In this document: positions 11,038-22,523 of the stretch, in pieces | Layout of the letters: the number at the start of each line of letters is the position of its first letter | Position numbering within the stretch: position 1 is the stretch's first letter | Assembly (NCBI RefSeq): GCF_014633365.1 | Contig: NC_068344.1 | Span: 10,927,669-10,991,668 of the forward strand | DNA length: 64,000 bases | From: Diospyros lotus | Taxonomy: Eukaryota; Streptophyta; Magnoliopsida; Ericales; Ebenaceae | Direction of reading: 5' to 3' | The notes under the pieces: generated by a model | Seen by the model: the letters and a program-made list of their open reading frames with translations, nothing else | The model's database searches: none | Told to the model about the DNA's origin: nothing | Translations under genes and position numbers: made by a program

Positions 11038-11672
11038 ATGAAAAGTGATCTGAGCTTCCCTGATGCTGTAAAGAGAGTGAATGAAAGATTGGTACAGAGG
11101 AGCTCAAAGGATGAACTGAGAATAGGACCACAAAAGCCTAATGTGAGTAGAGAAAATGAACTTAATTAAAATAATTAAAGAATATGTCTAAGATGTCCTA
11201 AGCATTATCATAAAATATAAACTATAATTAATTGAGACATGTTAAGATGGCCTAAGCATATATTGATAATATATTTCTTGATTTTGTTATTATAATTGTT
11301 GTTTTTGCTCAAATTTAGAGTAAGAATGGATGAAATAATGTGAAGCTGATTTATTTGATAAGAGTTGAACTACTTCGTTTATAAGACCTAATTAGTTTGA
11401 ATTACATTACAACATGTCTCTCTTTTATAAATAGAACTATAAATTCTCACTAAGATCGGTTTATGATATTTATTATTTTTTTTATATTTTGATCATTTAA
11501 ACTAGATATTCAATGATTTGTCTTATTAAGTTTAAATAAATCTTGTTTTGCTTTACAGGGAAGTGGCATTGGAGGTGTCCCACTTAATATCCCATCTTAT
11601 TTATTTTGTCTATTGGAGGTGACAAAACTAAAATCTATCCCTTCCATAATCTTATTTTAATGTTGTAGTTGG
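11038..11672 (+). pseudogene. Partial tandem duplicate of SEO intron 4/exon 5, with an unrelated upstream exon-like segment
   Basis: About 11160-11610 is a diverged copy of 7415-7800: the same intron text (aatatgtctaagatg..., ttgataatatatt...), the same acceptor context (ttttgctttacag) and the first ~40 bp of exon 5 (ggaagtggcattggaggtgtcc). The homology then stops. Just upstream, 11038-11142 is an ATG-led 35-codon stretch (MKSDLSFPDAVKRVNERL...) ending at a textbook donor, GTGAGT. Joined at 11559 the frame differs from the true exon 5. I do not recognise the upstream segment. Best read as a broken fragment of a duplicated SEO gene. Confidence 0.6.
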
Positions 11673-12366
11673 TTGTCTCCACTCATCATGCATTTAAGAA
11701 AATCTTCAAAATATGTTTTCTTTTCTAATTTTTTTTTATCTTTGCTTACGTGCGGTTAGTTTTCATAAAAGATTCTTGAATTTATGCTAACCGTAAAAGT
11801 CAGTAGTATGTGTTGCACTAAATTTCTACTCAAACACTCGATAGATACCAATTATAGTGTTATTGTAACCATTACAGTCTAAAAATTTCTAATTAACTTG
11901 GTGGTGTAGATGATCATCCGTAGAATCTAATATCGTGAGATCTCCCTCATTGCCTTCTTTAACCAATAATTAAAGCTAGAGGTTTTAGCTAATAATACAA
12001 GATAATGATGATTCAGATATGAGATCGACTAGCTCAACCCTTTTAGAAGAAGATCCTTGGGCCATTTGTGGTGTGTCCGCGCTAGTGTATCTCCATCCAT
12101 CATTTCCTGTTTCCTACAAAAGATTGAACATTATCTTAATTAGTTTCTTGTAAGTTTACATAAATCATTAAATAATACAATACAAACTTTCATTTTGAAG
12201 TTAAATGGGTATGATAGTGATAACTAACTACCTTTTGAATTCTTCAATTTGGCAAATAATAAACCTGCTGCAGTATGTATTGAATACCGTTATGAAAGAA
12301 TAAACTGAATCTTCAAAAAATAAAATTTTTAGCCACATCAATATCTTCAATGTCATGAAAAGCTAA
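11673..12366. other. Intergenic, no feature recognised
   Basis: AT-rich sequence without recognisable coding or repeat structure. It ends at the TAA duplication of the next MITE. Confidence 0.5.
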
Positions 12367-13039
12367 GGCTATGTTCTTTTTGTGTTTTCAATTTTTAATT
12401 TTGAGTTTTAAATTCATTTTTAATTTTCTATTTTGATAGTCTATTTTTAAAAAATTTAAAATGTATTTTTTTGTCATTTTAAAAAACTGTTTCTTAAAAC
12501 AAAAAATTAGAAAACATGTTTACTTTAGAATTTTGAAATAAATTATTTTACGATATTTTATTCAATGAATTTGATTATTAAATAATAAAATTAACTTTTT
12601 TTAATAAAATTTTACTATTAAAATAAAATAATAATTTTAATTAATAAATTACTGACATTTGAGTGATAATTTATATTAAATATTATTATACATAATATGT
12701 GTAATATATTTAATAATATACTATTATTTTATATTTTTAATTATATTATAGATATATTATATTTTTAAAATTTTAAATAAACTTAAAATTTTATTTTTAA
12801 ATTTTAAGAATAAATTCTTCTTTTTTTTTAGAGTCAAAACATGAAAAATAGATTGTGTTTTCCATATTTTGGACTTAAAGATTGTTTTAATTGAAAATAA
12901 CCAAAACAACATTTTATTGTTTTGGGTTTCTTTTATAATTTTTTTTTCTTATTTTTGAAAATGACAAGATAAATGTATTTTTATTGTTTTAAAAAATTAA
13001 AAATTAAAAATAACCTGAAAATAACAAAAAGAACGCAAC
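12367..13039. mobile_element. PIF/Harbinger-like (Tourist-type) non-autonomous element
   Basis: The left end reads GGCTATGTTCTTTTTG; the right end, in reverse complement, reads GTTGCGTTCTTTTTG. Both ends are flanked by TAA (12364-12366 and 13040-13042), the 3-bp duplication expected for PIF/Harbinger. The interior is very AT-rich with no transposase. Its ends match those of the element at 52992-53506. Confidence 0.7.
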
Positions 13040-13900
13040 TAAATTAATGTTTACTCAAAATAAAAATGGCCCTGGTCCTATGCCTCAATCAATTAGTCAT
13101 ATAATTGAAACTGAGATAAAAAAAACACTGATAGGGGTATCTGAATATATAATATTAAAGTTAAGTTTTTTTCTCTTTTTTTCAATTGGAAAAATCTCAA
13201 CACAAGAATTATCCAAATATTATATGTCCAAGCAAAAGTTAGCTGACATAATAACCCTCCGTCCCCCCAAAAACAAAAGGAGAAATAACAATTAGCTTAA
13301 TTGAGTGTCTATAAGCAAAGTATAAATCCTAAAGCGACAATATTGCATTAAAATCAAATTGAAAAGGTAATGTTTTTTTAAAAAAATATATAAAAGAATT
13401 ACTTTTTAGTATAAATTATTTTAATAAATATATAATATTAGTAACCAATTATGAAGAGGACAAAAAAAAAAAAAAAAAAAGAAGTGGTAGCTTACGAATA
13501 AAAATGTCTACTTTTTTTTTACAATAATTATTATTTTTGGAAAAATTCACACAAATCATTGTTATGTGCTTCTAAAATAGACAATATTTCAGAGCAAACA
13601 TAGTTAAAATTTTATTGACATCAAATCCCGAGGGTGCATGCAGCATTCCTCGCCATCAACTACTTAGAAACGGACAATTTACGTCATGCCCGCATTAGAA
13701 TCCTATAAATAAAAAGTGCTCTTTAATTTCACAGAAGACCTTCAACACAAAATAAAATTGTATGATTTAGCTCAAACACTACTTATCAAACACAAATTAT
13801 ATATATAATAAAGAGAATACAGTCCAAAGGGTAAAGACCTTACTTGGATCGGTAATAATATTATAAACATGGTATAAATTGGGATTAGGCTTCCAGTTTG
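13040..13900. other. Intergenic, AT-rich, with an (A)n run
   Basis: Includes an A-run near 13463-13481 and a TATA-like motif (cctataaataaaa, ~13703) with no supportable gene after it. Confidence 0.4.
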
Positions 13901-15240
13901 GGTTCAAATTGGAGGAGAGAAACAAAGGATTAGAGGGAAGTGGATGGGAGAGAGTGTTCACATGGTGATGATGACTTGGTTAGCTTTCAAGGAATTGGAA
14001 TTATGGCATCCAACTTTGGATGCTAAGACTAACGGAGAGAAAAAGCAAATTTTCTCTCAGCAAGACTTACCACGAAAAGAATCCTCATGGAAAGAGCTCC
14101 CTCAGTAAGAAATAATCCTATCAAGAAGATTAGCTCTCGAAAAGAGAGGACCTTCTCTTGGAGAAAAGGGGATTATTTCGGAAAGAATTGAATGTGCCTC
14201 AAGGAATAGCTAAAATCCTTTCGGAGGGAGGAAGAATCTTTCGAAGGGCAAAATAGATGGTTTGGAGAGAGGAAAAAATCTTTTGAAGAGAACAAATCCT
14301 TTTGGATAGAAACTTGAATGCTTTTGGAGAGGCAAAGAAATATCTCGAAGAGAAGAGTCGTAGTGGATTTTCTTGCGGAGAGAAAATTGCAGAGAAAGTA
14401 AAAGTCTGGTCGAGAATGCAGTAAGCGTAGAAAAGTTACTACGACAATGGCATATTTATAAAAGGACCCTTGGGGAGCCAAACCAGTGCAACTCGTAGAG
14501 GTGGATCTTTCAGAGAGGATCTACTCTTTGCATTCACTTAAAGCTAAACACGGAGAGTGGGGGCAATTGTCGTACCTCTCGTGAAGAAGGCCGTGAAGAC
14601 TTTTCGAATGAGGCTTTCTCTCCGATAGGCTTCTCTCTCACGGGGAAAAGCGAAAAGCCTCTCAAAGAAGCCTCTCCGAGAGGCCAGCAAGGCCGTTGCA
14701 CATGTGTCCCAATCAATCATTGAGACCTGGACTCCTATAAAAGGCAAGACACAACATGATTAGAGGGATTAGAACATTTGGTAATCGAATCTTGATTCTC
14801 TCAAACTTTCCTTTTCGAAGTCCTTTACATTTCTTTTCGTGACCTTTTCTTTTTCCCATGCTGACTTGACCATCGAAGGGTCCTTGCAGGAGATCCTTCC
14901 TACAAGCCTTCTAAGATTTGCCTAATGCTGTAGTTCTTCTGGAAGCTGAGCCCAGGTTGTCATTGTCCCTCCAAGAGAACCCCTGTTCTCTTTGAAGCTT
15001 CTGAAGCACCTTCCCGAAAGAGACTCCTTCTCTTTCAGAAGCCAATTAATTCTTCTCCAAGGGTTGTTCCAGACACCCTTTGAGAGTTACCTATAGAATC
15101 CGAGTGCCAGGCCAGTCATACCTTTCAGAGAAATGCTTTTTTTCTGAGAGGCCCCATTCGTAAGGCTTTCTCAGCCCTTTCGCAACTTTCTTCTCTCAGG
15201 AAGCCTTCTCTCCAAGAAAGCCTTTTCAGTTGTTGTACTC
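13901..15240 (+). mobile_element. LTR-like sequence with GAGAGG/CTCTTC word repeats (retroelement remnant)
   Basis: The stretch is rich in irregular repeats of short words (CTTTCGGAGAG, AAGCCTCTC, GAAAGAGACTCC). A TATA box (cctataaaaggc, ~14735) is followed by C/T-rich sequence, like the U3-R of a long LTR. The word style resembles 24950-26520. I could not fix the termini or a target duplication, so the extent is approximate. Confidence 0.4.
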
Positions 15241-15708
15241 TCAAAGTCCAACATTTCACTTAGCTTCAGACAACGGTTTCCCTCACTCTAAAGAAGTTTT
15301 AATTGTTGTATTTTTGGCAACAGTAACATCAAATGCAACAAGCTTCTTGGAAGCATTTCTTCCTTTTCCCTTTTATACTCAAACCCTAAACCCTCACATA
15401 CCCTTAAAATCGGACAAAACAACTAGGAGAAAGAGGAGAGGCAAGGGAGAAAGAGAAAGAAGTTTGCAAATAGCACATCGTTCTTCCCTTTCACCCTTTC
15501 TCCAGCTCACGGTTGAAACTGTTATAGAAAACGACAAGAGAACATTCCCAAACATGACCCTTATTGTAAGAAATGGTCTACATGTTGCATATCTGAAATG
15601 TTTTCTTGGAAAAAATATCTGTTGGTTTTCAATTGTTGCATTCATGAAGTCTGCGTGGAGGCCATACTGTTGTACATGTCTGTTGTTGCCTAAAGGAAAA
15701 ATTCATGG

Positions 15709-15905
15709 TTGGAGTTTCCCCAGAGAGGCGCTAAATGCGCCATGAGAAAGCTCTTGTGTGGGAGGCTATGTGAGCCAAAGGGTAATAGATGTGGTTGTTG
15801 CATGAGATCTATGAGCTTGGACCGAGGTGACATCGTTAGGAACCTCTCGAGAGGCGCTATGCATGCGCCATTGAGAAAGCTCTCATTGGAGGAGGCTCAT
15901 ATGTT
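15709..15905 (+). repeat. Imperfect tandem duplication (GAGAGGCGCTA...GCGCCA units)
   Basis: Two related blocks at about 15721-15765 and 15848-15900 share agaggcgct(a)..gcgcca..gagaaagctct..ggaggct. Each contains a small palindrome (GGCGCTAAATGCGCC, GGCGCTATGCATGCGCC). Function unknown; it lies in probable retroelement sequence. Confidence 0.6.
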
Positions 15906-16639
15906 CACAAGGCACTTCGAAATAGTACTCGTTGTTGCCTCATACATTTTATACCTCATTATGCTCATACATAAACTATTTTGGAGTTCTGACTAAAAGG
16001 TTCATCTTTTAATTAGACTATGTCTCTAGAATATTCAAGCATTCCAGGTTCGACAAGCAGGTTTAAGGGAAATGAGATAGTTGAAGAATAATTTTATTTT
16101 GTTGTATGTAACATGTTTTAGCACATTCAATTTTCTCTTAAGAAATTACAAGCAGCTCGACGAGCGACTCTAACCGTTTCTTATATGATAGCTTTCAATG
16201 CAATAAAAATAAACTTCACGTTTGCATAAATTTCAAGGATGTAATGCAATTTATGCCAAATAAACAATCTAATATATAATAAAATATAAATTGCAAGGTT
16301 TTGGTGCAATTTGAATAAAGTCAAAGGTCATATACATATTAAACTAAACATAGTGGGTCTAAGTGCAATAACTCAAAACTTTTGGGTAGAAGTATCACTT
16401 GAAAAAATTAAAAACTTTTGAAAAATTACACATGCCAACCCCTTTGTTCTTCGGTAACCTTGTTGCTACCAGTAATGCTCCGATTATCATATTTCCTTAT
16501 TGCTAGAAAAAAATTTGAAAAGTCGACAGAAGTTTCTCCATATTCATTTTCTCTAACAAACAAGGTTGTTAAACTAGGAAGTAATTGTGGAAATATATTT
16601 TGACATTGTTTCAAGATTAAAGGAAAAACTTTTCTAATT

Positions 16640-17205
16640 GTTCCACATCATGAGGAAGTGCCTAAAATAGTACAAAATGGCTCATTTTTGTCCTATTAAG
16701 GAAAAGTGGAAAAGGACAATAGAAGAAAAAATGGACTCTATGAGATCAAATCAAGTTTTGAAACTGGTTGATCTTCGTAAATGGCACAAAGCTATAGGAA
16801 ATAAATAGGTTCTCAAAATCAAATGTAAGGTTGACGAAACCATGGAGATTCATAAGGCACGCCTCGTAGCCAAGAGGTATACTCAACAAGAAAGGATTGA
16901 ATATGAAGAGATATTTATGTTGTAATATTTACCTATATACATCTTATCCTAGCAATTGTGATGAGTTTAAATTTGGAATTACACCAAATGGATGTAAAAA
17001 CTATATTTCTAAACAATAAACTATAAGAACCTATAGGTTTCTTTAAAAATAGTTAAGAACACTAAGTATGCAAATTCACGAGATCAATTTATGGTTTAAA
17101 ATAGTCTTCCAGATAATGGAACTTGAGATATCATCGAGTGATTGTTTCATATGATTTTCTTTTGATTGATAAAGATCGTTGTGTATAGGTAAATATTACA
17201 ACATA
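16640..17205 (+). pseudogene. Ty1/copia reverse-transcriptase relic
   Basis: Reading across stops and frameshifts gives a recognisable copia RT core: IEEKMDSMRSNQV..LVDL, KARLVAKRYTQQ, YEEIF, then LAIVMSLNLELHQMDVKT, EPIGF, RSIYGLK and VIVSYDF. Several in-frame stops (near 16807 and 16922) and frameshifts show it is dead. No copia gag, integrase or LTR could be joined to it. It ends abruptly where the gypsy gag-like relic begins. Confidence 0.75.
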
Positions 17206-17990
17206 TGTCAGCATAAATTGATGTCAGCATCGATGGCAGATATGTAGAATAGAGTGGAATCCATGGAAAGAAGGATGGAGATGATGGTAGATCAAAAATT
17301 GGAGACAATGGAAGAGAGGTTGCATGTGGACATGCACGATTAAATACAGGAAGAGATGCAAGAGTAAGGGAATTTGCTACATGATCAATTGTAGTAATTC
17401 ATGCTCATGTTCTCTAACCAAAATCAGCTAAGGATCTCTCCTGATTTCCTCCCTAGAGATAGGATGGAGCCAATCCTACCAGAGACTAGAACCAACAATC
17501 AGAATGTCGGATCATTAGAATTCGAGGTGGATTCAGCCATTATGGGAGAACATATGGTGGATAGAAGGTGGGAGGCTCAAATTCTACCGCACCAATTCGG
17601 GTTTCCAGTACCAGAGCTGGCATTACCAATATTCGAGGGACAGAAGCCTAGATGGTGGATAATGAGATGTGAGAAACTATTTAGTATCCATCAAGTAGCT
17701 GAAAATCAAAGGGTGACTCTAGCGTCGGCTTATCTCAACAACATTGGAGATGTGTGGTTCTAGGGTTGGTCTAAGGTGAGAGACAACTACACTTGGGGTG
17801 ATTTTACCAAGGGATTATGTAGGAGGTTCAATGAGTAAGGGATGATGGACATAATGGAAGAGTTTAACCAGTTGAAGCATAATGGTACAATACAAGAGTA
17901 TCAACTCAAATTTAAAAAGTTGAAGTCCCTGATGTTAAGTACGTAGGAACTCATTTATGACTAAAGAATACTTTGTATCCATATTTGTGC

Positions 17991-18006
17991 GGGGGGGGGG
18001 GGGGGG
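17991..18006. repeat. (G)16 homopolymer in the gag relic
   Basis: Sixteen consecutive G on the + strand, interrupting the decayed gag frame. Possible G-quadruplex former; it could also be an assembly or slippage artefact in length. Confidence 0.9.
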
Positions 18007-19440
18007 TGAATGATGAAATACAGTTTGAAATTAAGATATTGAAACCACAAACTATTCAAGAGATGACTGAGGGGGCCTCTTTGTAGGAGTTGACGGTTGA
18101 GGCATTAATGAAGAAATAAAAGGGACAAAGTAGAGGAGGAAATCCATGAGTAATACCATTTGGGGGAAAGATGTAAGGAAGAGAATTTCTAAAATGAGGA
18201 ACAAGGATGAGATACCAATTCGTTCCATCATACAACCCAAGCCTACAGCTGAGGGATAAGCTCTTGGAACAAAGGAGACAAGTGGGGTTGTGTTTTAGAT
18301 GTAGGGATATGTACTTCCCTAGACATCAAGGTATGAAGCATTTGCTTCTATTGGAAGGGAAGGAAGAGGAGGAAGACCTAGCAGTAGTAGAGGATGTGGA
18401 AGAAAAGGACAATGTGGTTATCTCCTTGCATTCAATTAAGGGAATGGCTAGCAGCAAAATCATTAAAGTCGAAGGGAAAATACAAGACAACACCCTAATG
18501 GTTCTAATAGACAATGTAACAACCCATTAGAGGGTCTAGAAGTTATTTAGAAATTATTTAATTCCCTATTTAATTAGTGTTTAAGAGATTTTGCCAATTA
18601 ATTATTTTAATGTGGCAATTTAGAGATTTTGAAGGAAAATAATAGCATTTAATTCTATTTAATTATGTGGAAATTAAATACAAGGACATGATGGTCATTT
18701 AAGAATTTCTTATTAGAATTTAATTATTTAATTAGAGTTATTAAGAGATTGAGAGTTCATACGTGAGAAGGAGAAAGATTGAGAAGTCTTCTAGTTATAT
18801 AAGGAGAAGGAGATGCGGGCTTTAGGGTTGCCTCTCCATTGTATATATAGATTCATAGCACAAAGTTTTCTTCACGCTGTGAAGAACAAAGAGTTGAGAA
18901 GCTTGCAACAGAGAGTTTAAGAGTGCAGTCCGTGGGGGTTTGGCATTGTAATCGTTGAGTCGATCAGAATTATCAAGGCAAGTATCTTCCCTGTAATCCC
19001 TTCCATTACAGGTTCTTGTGAGTACGTTTCAGATTATTCAATAGTTTCGTTAAGTTTAAGTTTTGTATCAATAAACAAATATGATTATATATCTATATAT
19101 ATGTGTGTGTGCATATAATAGTGAATTCATGAGCAAGTACCTATCCTGGTAAACCATTCTTACGGGATCATGTTTCAATATTATTCTCAGTTTCAGTAAC
19201 TCTTTATTTGAGTTTTCAAATTAATCAGACAGTATGTTTATATATATATACATGCAATCTATCAATGTAGAGTGAGTTTTGATAAGCTATGCATAATTTT
19301 CTTGCAAGCGTTTCCTTTCCCAATATGATTGTCGATTCATCTTGATGTTATTCTATATCGGTTGGGATTGCTCTCTCAAGATTTCTTTCGGAATTGTGTA
19401 GTAATGTTAAGTTCTTGATTCAAGATATGGTCTCTGTTAT

Positions 19441-19712
19441 CATAAGCTTTGTTTCGAATGGGATCCAGACATTCGAATGAGCCTTTTTATCATTCGAATG
19501 AGTTCTTAGTGTATCGCATCATTCGAATGAGTTTTGGGTGTTATCCGAATGAGTTCTCAGTTTTACCGTATCATTCAAATGTATTCTTGAGGTTTTGAGT
19601 GTGTCATTCGAATGAGTCTTCTTATCATTCGAATGAATGTTCTTATCATTCGAATGAGTCCTCGAAAGATCCGAGTAAGCCTTTGTTTTGCATCATCAAG
19701 CATTCGAATGTG
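19441..19712 (+). repeat. Array of the palindrome CATTCGAATG
   Basis: Seven exact CATTCGAATG words lie between about 19468 and 19710 at irregular 15-60 bp spacing, usually followed by AG, with degenerate versions (ATCCGAATG, CATTCAAATG) between. The array continues beyond the nested LTR at 22316-22372 (CATTCGAATG once exactly, plus variants), so the nested LTR landed inside the array. Confidence 0.85.
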
Positions 19713-19720
19713 TTACATTT

Positions 19721-22303
19721 TGTAACGCCCCGCTTTTCCGAGTGTTAAATAACTTAGGAATTTCAAGAATTTTTTTTTTTCAATATAAATCATTTCCCGA
19801 CAATCCTGTTTTACCTTCTTAACATACCAAAATAAGAATCAATAAGCTAAGACAAGTAATCATCACATATGCGGAAGCTTAAAATCGAAACCTAATATGG
19901 TATATAACTGAATTCACTTAATCATAACATAAGAATCTGTATCGTCATATCATCAAATACTTAAATACATGGAGACTTAACATCAAGAGATAACAACTAA
20001 GTACCTCAAATGATACAATCTAATGATACCTAAAAAATACATTAAACCATAACAATTATACATGATCATCAATATAATAATATATCCTGAATCCTCATGA
20101 GGAAGCAAATACCGGGACAACTCGCCAAACCCATCGGCCACGTCATCACGTGCCGTTTCGTCTCAATCATCTCCTTGCCATATCTGCAAATCTTAACTGA
20201 AAAGTTTGAATGTTCCAGGGGCATAATCCGATTAGAAGATGAATCTTCTAGTGAGGGTTTAAAAACATGATACATGAATACATGATGCAAAAACATAAAC
20301 AATCACATGCCCTAGTGTAACTTCTCTGGCCCACCAGCTCGGCACGGAACCCTAAGCAAAATCTCGACCTGCTTTCAGGATAATCCTAACGTTGTTCCAT
20401 CATTTTCCCTTAGGAATTACGGCTACACTATCAGGGCGACATCCCAATTCCATGCACGAGTATCAATATGCTAATAATATCGTGCCATACAAAAAATCAT
20501 GACTTTCCATGCAATATGATAAAATTATCACAACTTCAATAAATATCATGCATAATGAAGCAATCATGTCATATATAGGTTCTTGAGATAAAATCACTCA
20601 CCTTAGCACGAAGTTCGAAATACCTCGAAAAATATGTATCACCTCGATTTGCGTGCCAACCTCAAAATAACGCAAATCATCAAGATCCTTGGCTAAATCA
20701 CTTCCTGGCCAATCATTTCCAAAAAAAAGTCAATAATCTAATTTTTCCACACCTTTTCTTATTTTTCCTCTATTTTTCAGTCATAACTTCTTCCAAATTC
20801 AAAATAAATACCTAATCAAGTAATTTATTGAATTTTTTTCATTAAAATTCCTAAAATAACATTTCTAACCTCCATAAATTTTCTGAAACCTCTTCCTATT
20901 TTTTTCTAATTAACTTTCCTTTCAAAAATTCAAAATAATTATTTTCTCATGCAATTTCCAAACTAAAAATTCATAAAAGAAAAATATTCATTTTTCTTGT
21001 ATTTCTGGATATTTTTATAGAATTTTATCCATCTTATTTCTATTTTTACTCTATTTTTCTTTATTTTTAGTATTTAAAAATAATAAAAAATACCTCCGGT
21101 CATCTTATCCAGCACCGGCACACTGAAAAATTTAAATGACTATACCAGAAGATAGCCTATCTTGATTCGATCACCTTAGCCAAATTTGAGTTTGAAACAA
21201 CACCCAGAAGACCTCACTCCGAGCAAAAATTAGTCCAACTCCAGCGAGTTTTGATTTTTCCGACGAAACTTCGATCACCCCTCAGATGAACTCCAAAATT
21301 CCTCAAAATTTTTAGAAATGATCATCACCTCATGAGCAACAAAATCCCTATGGGTTGGTGCCTTAATTTGTTCAATAATGAGGTCGATTTGAAGCACAAA
21401 TCTTGTAAAACCCTCGGCCACCATATCCTATATTTATAGCCAAATTCAGACCCCAAAATGATAGATCTCGAGCAACCCAAGGCCTCTGATGTCTCCCTTT
21501 GCCATATATCCATCTAAACCCCATCGAAATAGCCCTCAAAAGCTTGATTAAAGTGGCCAATTTTTCTGCCACTTTCGACTAAAATTTGGCCATTTCAGTC
21601 AATGCCAAGGCCGATTGTTGGCCTAGTTGTTGTCCCAAGGTCCCTCAACCCACTCCCTTAAGTCTTCCACCACCGAATTCGGTGATGGGAAAGGTGGCAA
21701 GAAGCTTGGTCTACTATGGCAGCTTCTAAGTTTTGAAAATTGCATTTTTGCCCCATTCATTTTTACTTCTTTACTTTTTGGTCTTTCCATGAAGCCCCAA
21801 AACTTTCTATAACTTCCATTGAGTCCCTTAAGATTTGAAATTTTCATTCCATCCTTTAAAATTCTGAAAAAATGTCATTTCAACCTCCCTCCACCAATTT
21901 TAAAAAACTGCACTTAAGCCCAAATCTTCATTTTGGCCATAAACCCTTTTGTTTCTTCCTGAAACCACTGAAGGGTTGTTCCTTATGAAAAATCGAAACC
22001 CCTTTAAGCTTTCATTGACTTCCCGGAAGTCATCTATAAAAATTCGATATTGCAGCCTAATTGACAGCTGCATTTTAGTTATACCGAAAACTATTCTCAA
22101 TCTCATTTCTTTCGATACCATAAATCATGCCTCAAAATACTCAACACGGCCATATCATTTTCCATTAGCATCTCGGCTCCAGAGCACTCCCTGCAGTTGA
22201 TTCGATCAATTATTTGGGCTATTTAGATACCAATTTGCCCCAAAATTTTATTTTTCTAATAAAACGCTTATTTTCAGATAATCCTAATTTTTTGGGTATT
22301 ACA
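19721..22303 (-). mobile_element. Solo LTR on the - strand nested in the larger LTR
   Basis: On the - strand it starts TGTAATACCC and ends GGGGCGTTACA, an LTR-like pair of termini, 2583 bp. The flanks are cattt (19716-19720) and cattc (22304-22308), a 5-bp duplication with one mismatch. A TATA box, CTATAAATATAGG, lies on the - strand near 21426-21438, about 870 bp from the LTR start. No gag or pol is present. Probably a long gypsy-type solo LTR. Confidence 0.75.
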
Positions 22304-22399
22304 CATTCTACCCGTTCAAATGCTTGGGAATTGGCAAATTCATTCGAATGAATTTGTGAGTCATTCAAATAGCACTAGTGTGCAAGTCACTCACACCAA

Positions 22400-22523
22400 A
22401 TTTCCATACACGACATCCCTTTTGGTAACCAATATTCAAGAAACTCCAAAGTTAAGCATGCTCAGGTAGGAGTAATGATAGAATGGGTGACCTCCCCAAG
22501 AAGTTCTAATGTTGCACCCTCAG
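22400..22523 (+). promoter_or_regulatory. 5S-rRNA-like region with Pol III internal promoter boxes, inside the long LTR
   Basis: AGTTAAGCATGCTCAGG (box A region), GAATGGGTGACC (intermediate element/box C start), then CAAGAAGTTCTAATGTTGCACCCTC follow the order and spacing of a plant 5S rRNA 3' half. The upstream part is weaker but still aligns loosely (AAACTCC before AGTTAAG). It also resembles the 5S-like part of the Cassandra-like TRIM LTRs in this window. An A-rich stretch (aataaataaataaata) follows. Not a functional 5S gene because several conserved positions differ. Confidence 0.7.

Noticed and set aside
12367..13039. AT-rich stretch as a matrix-attachment region
   Set aside because: The TIRs and TAA duplication explain it as a MITE; base composition alone is not evidence.
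15230..15745. 171-aa frame on the + strand
   Set aside because: No recognisable motif and overlaps LTR-like repeat sequence on both sides; no splice or start context supports a gene.
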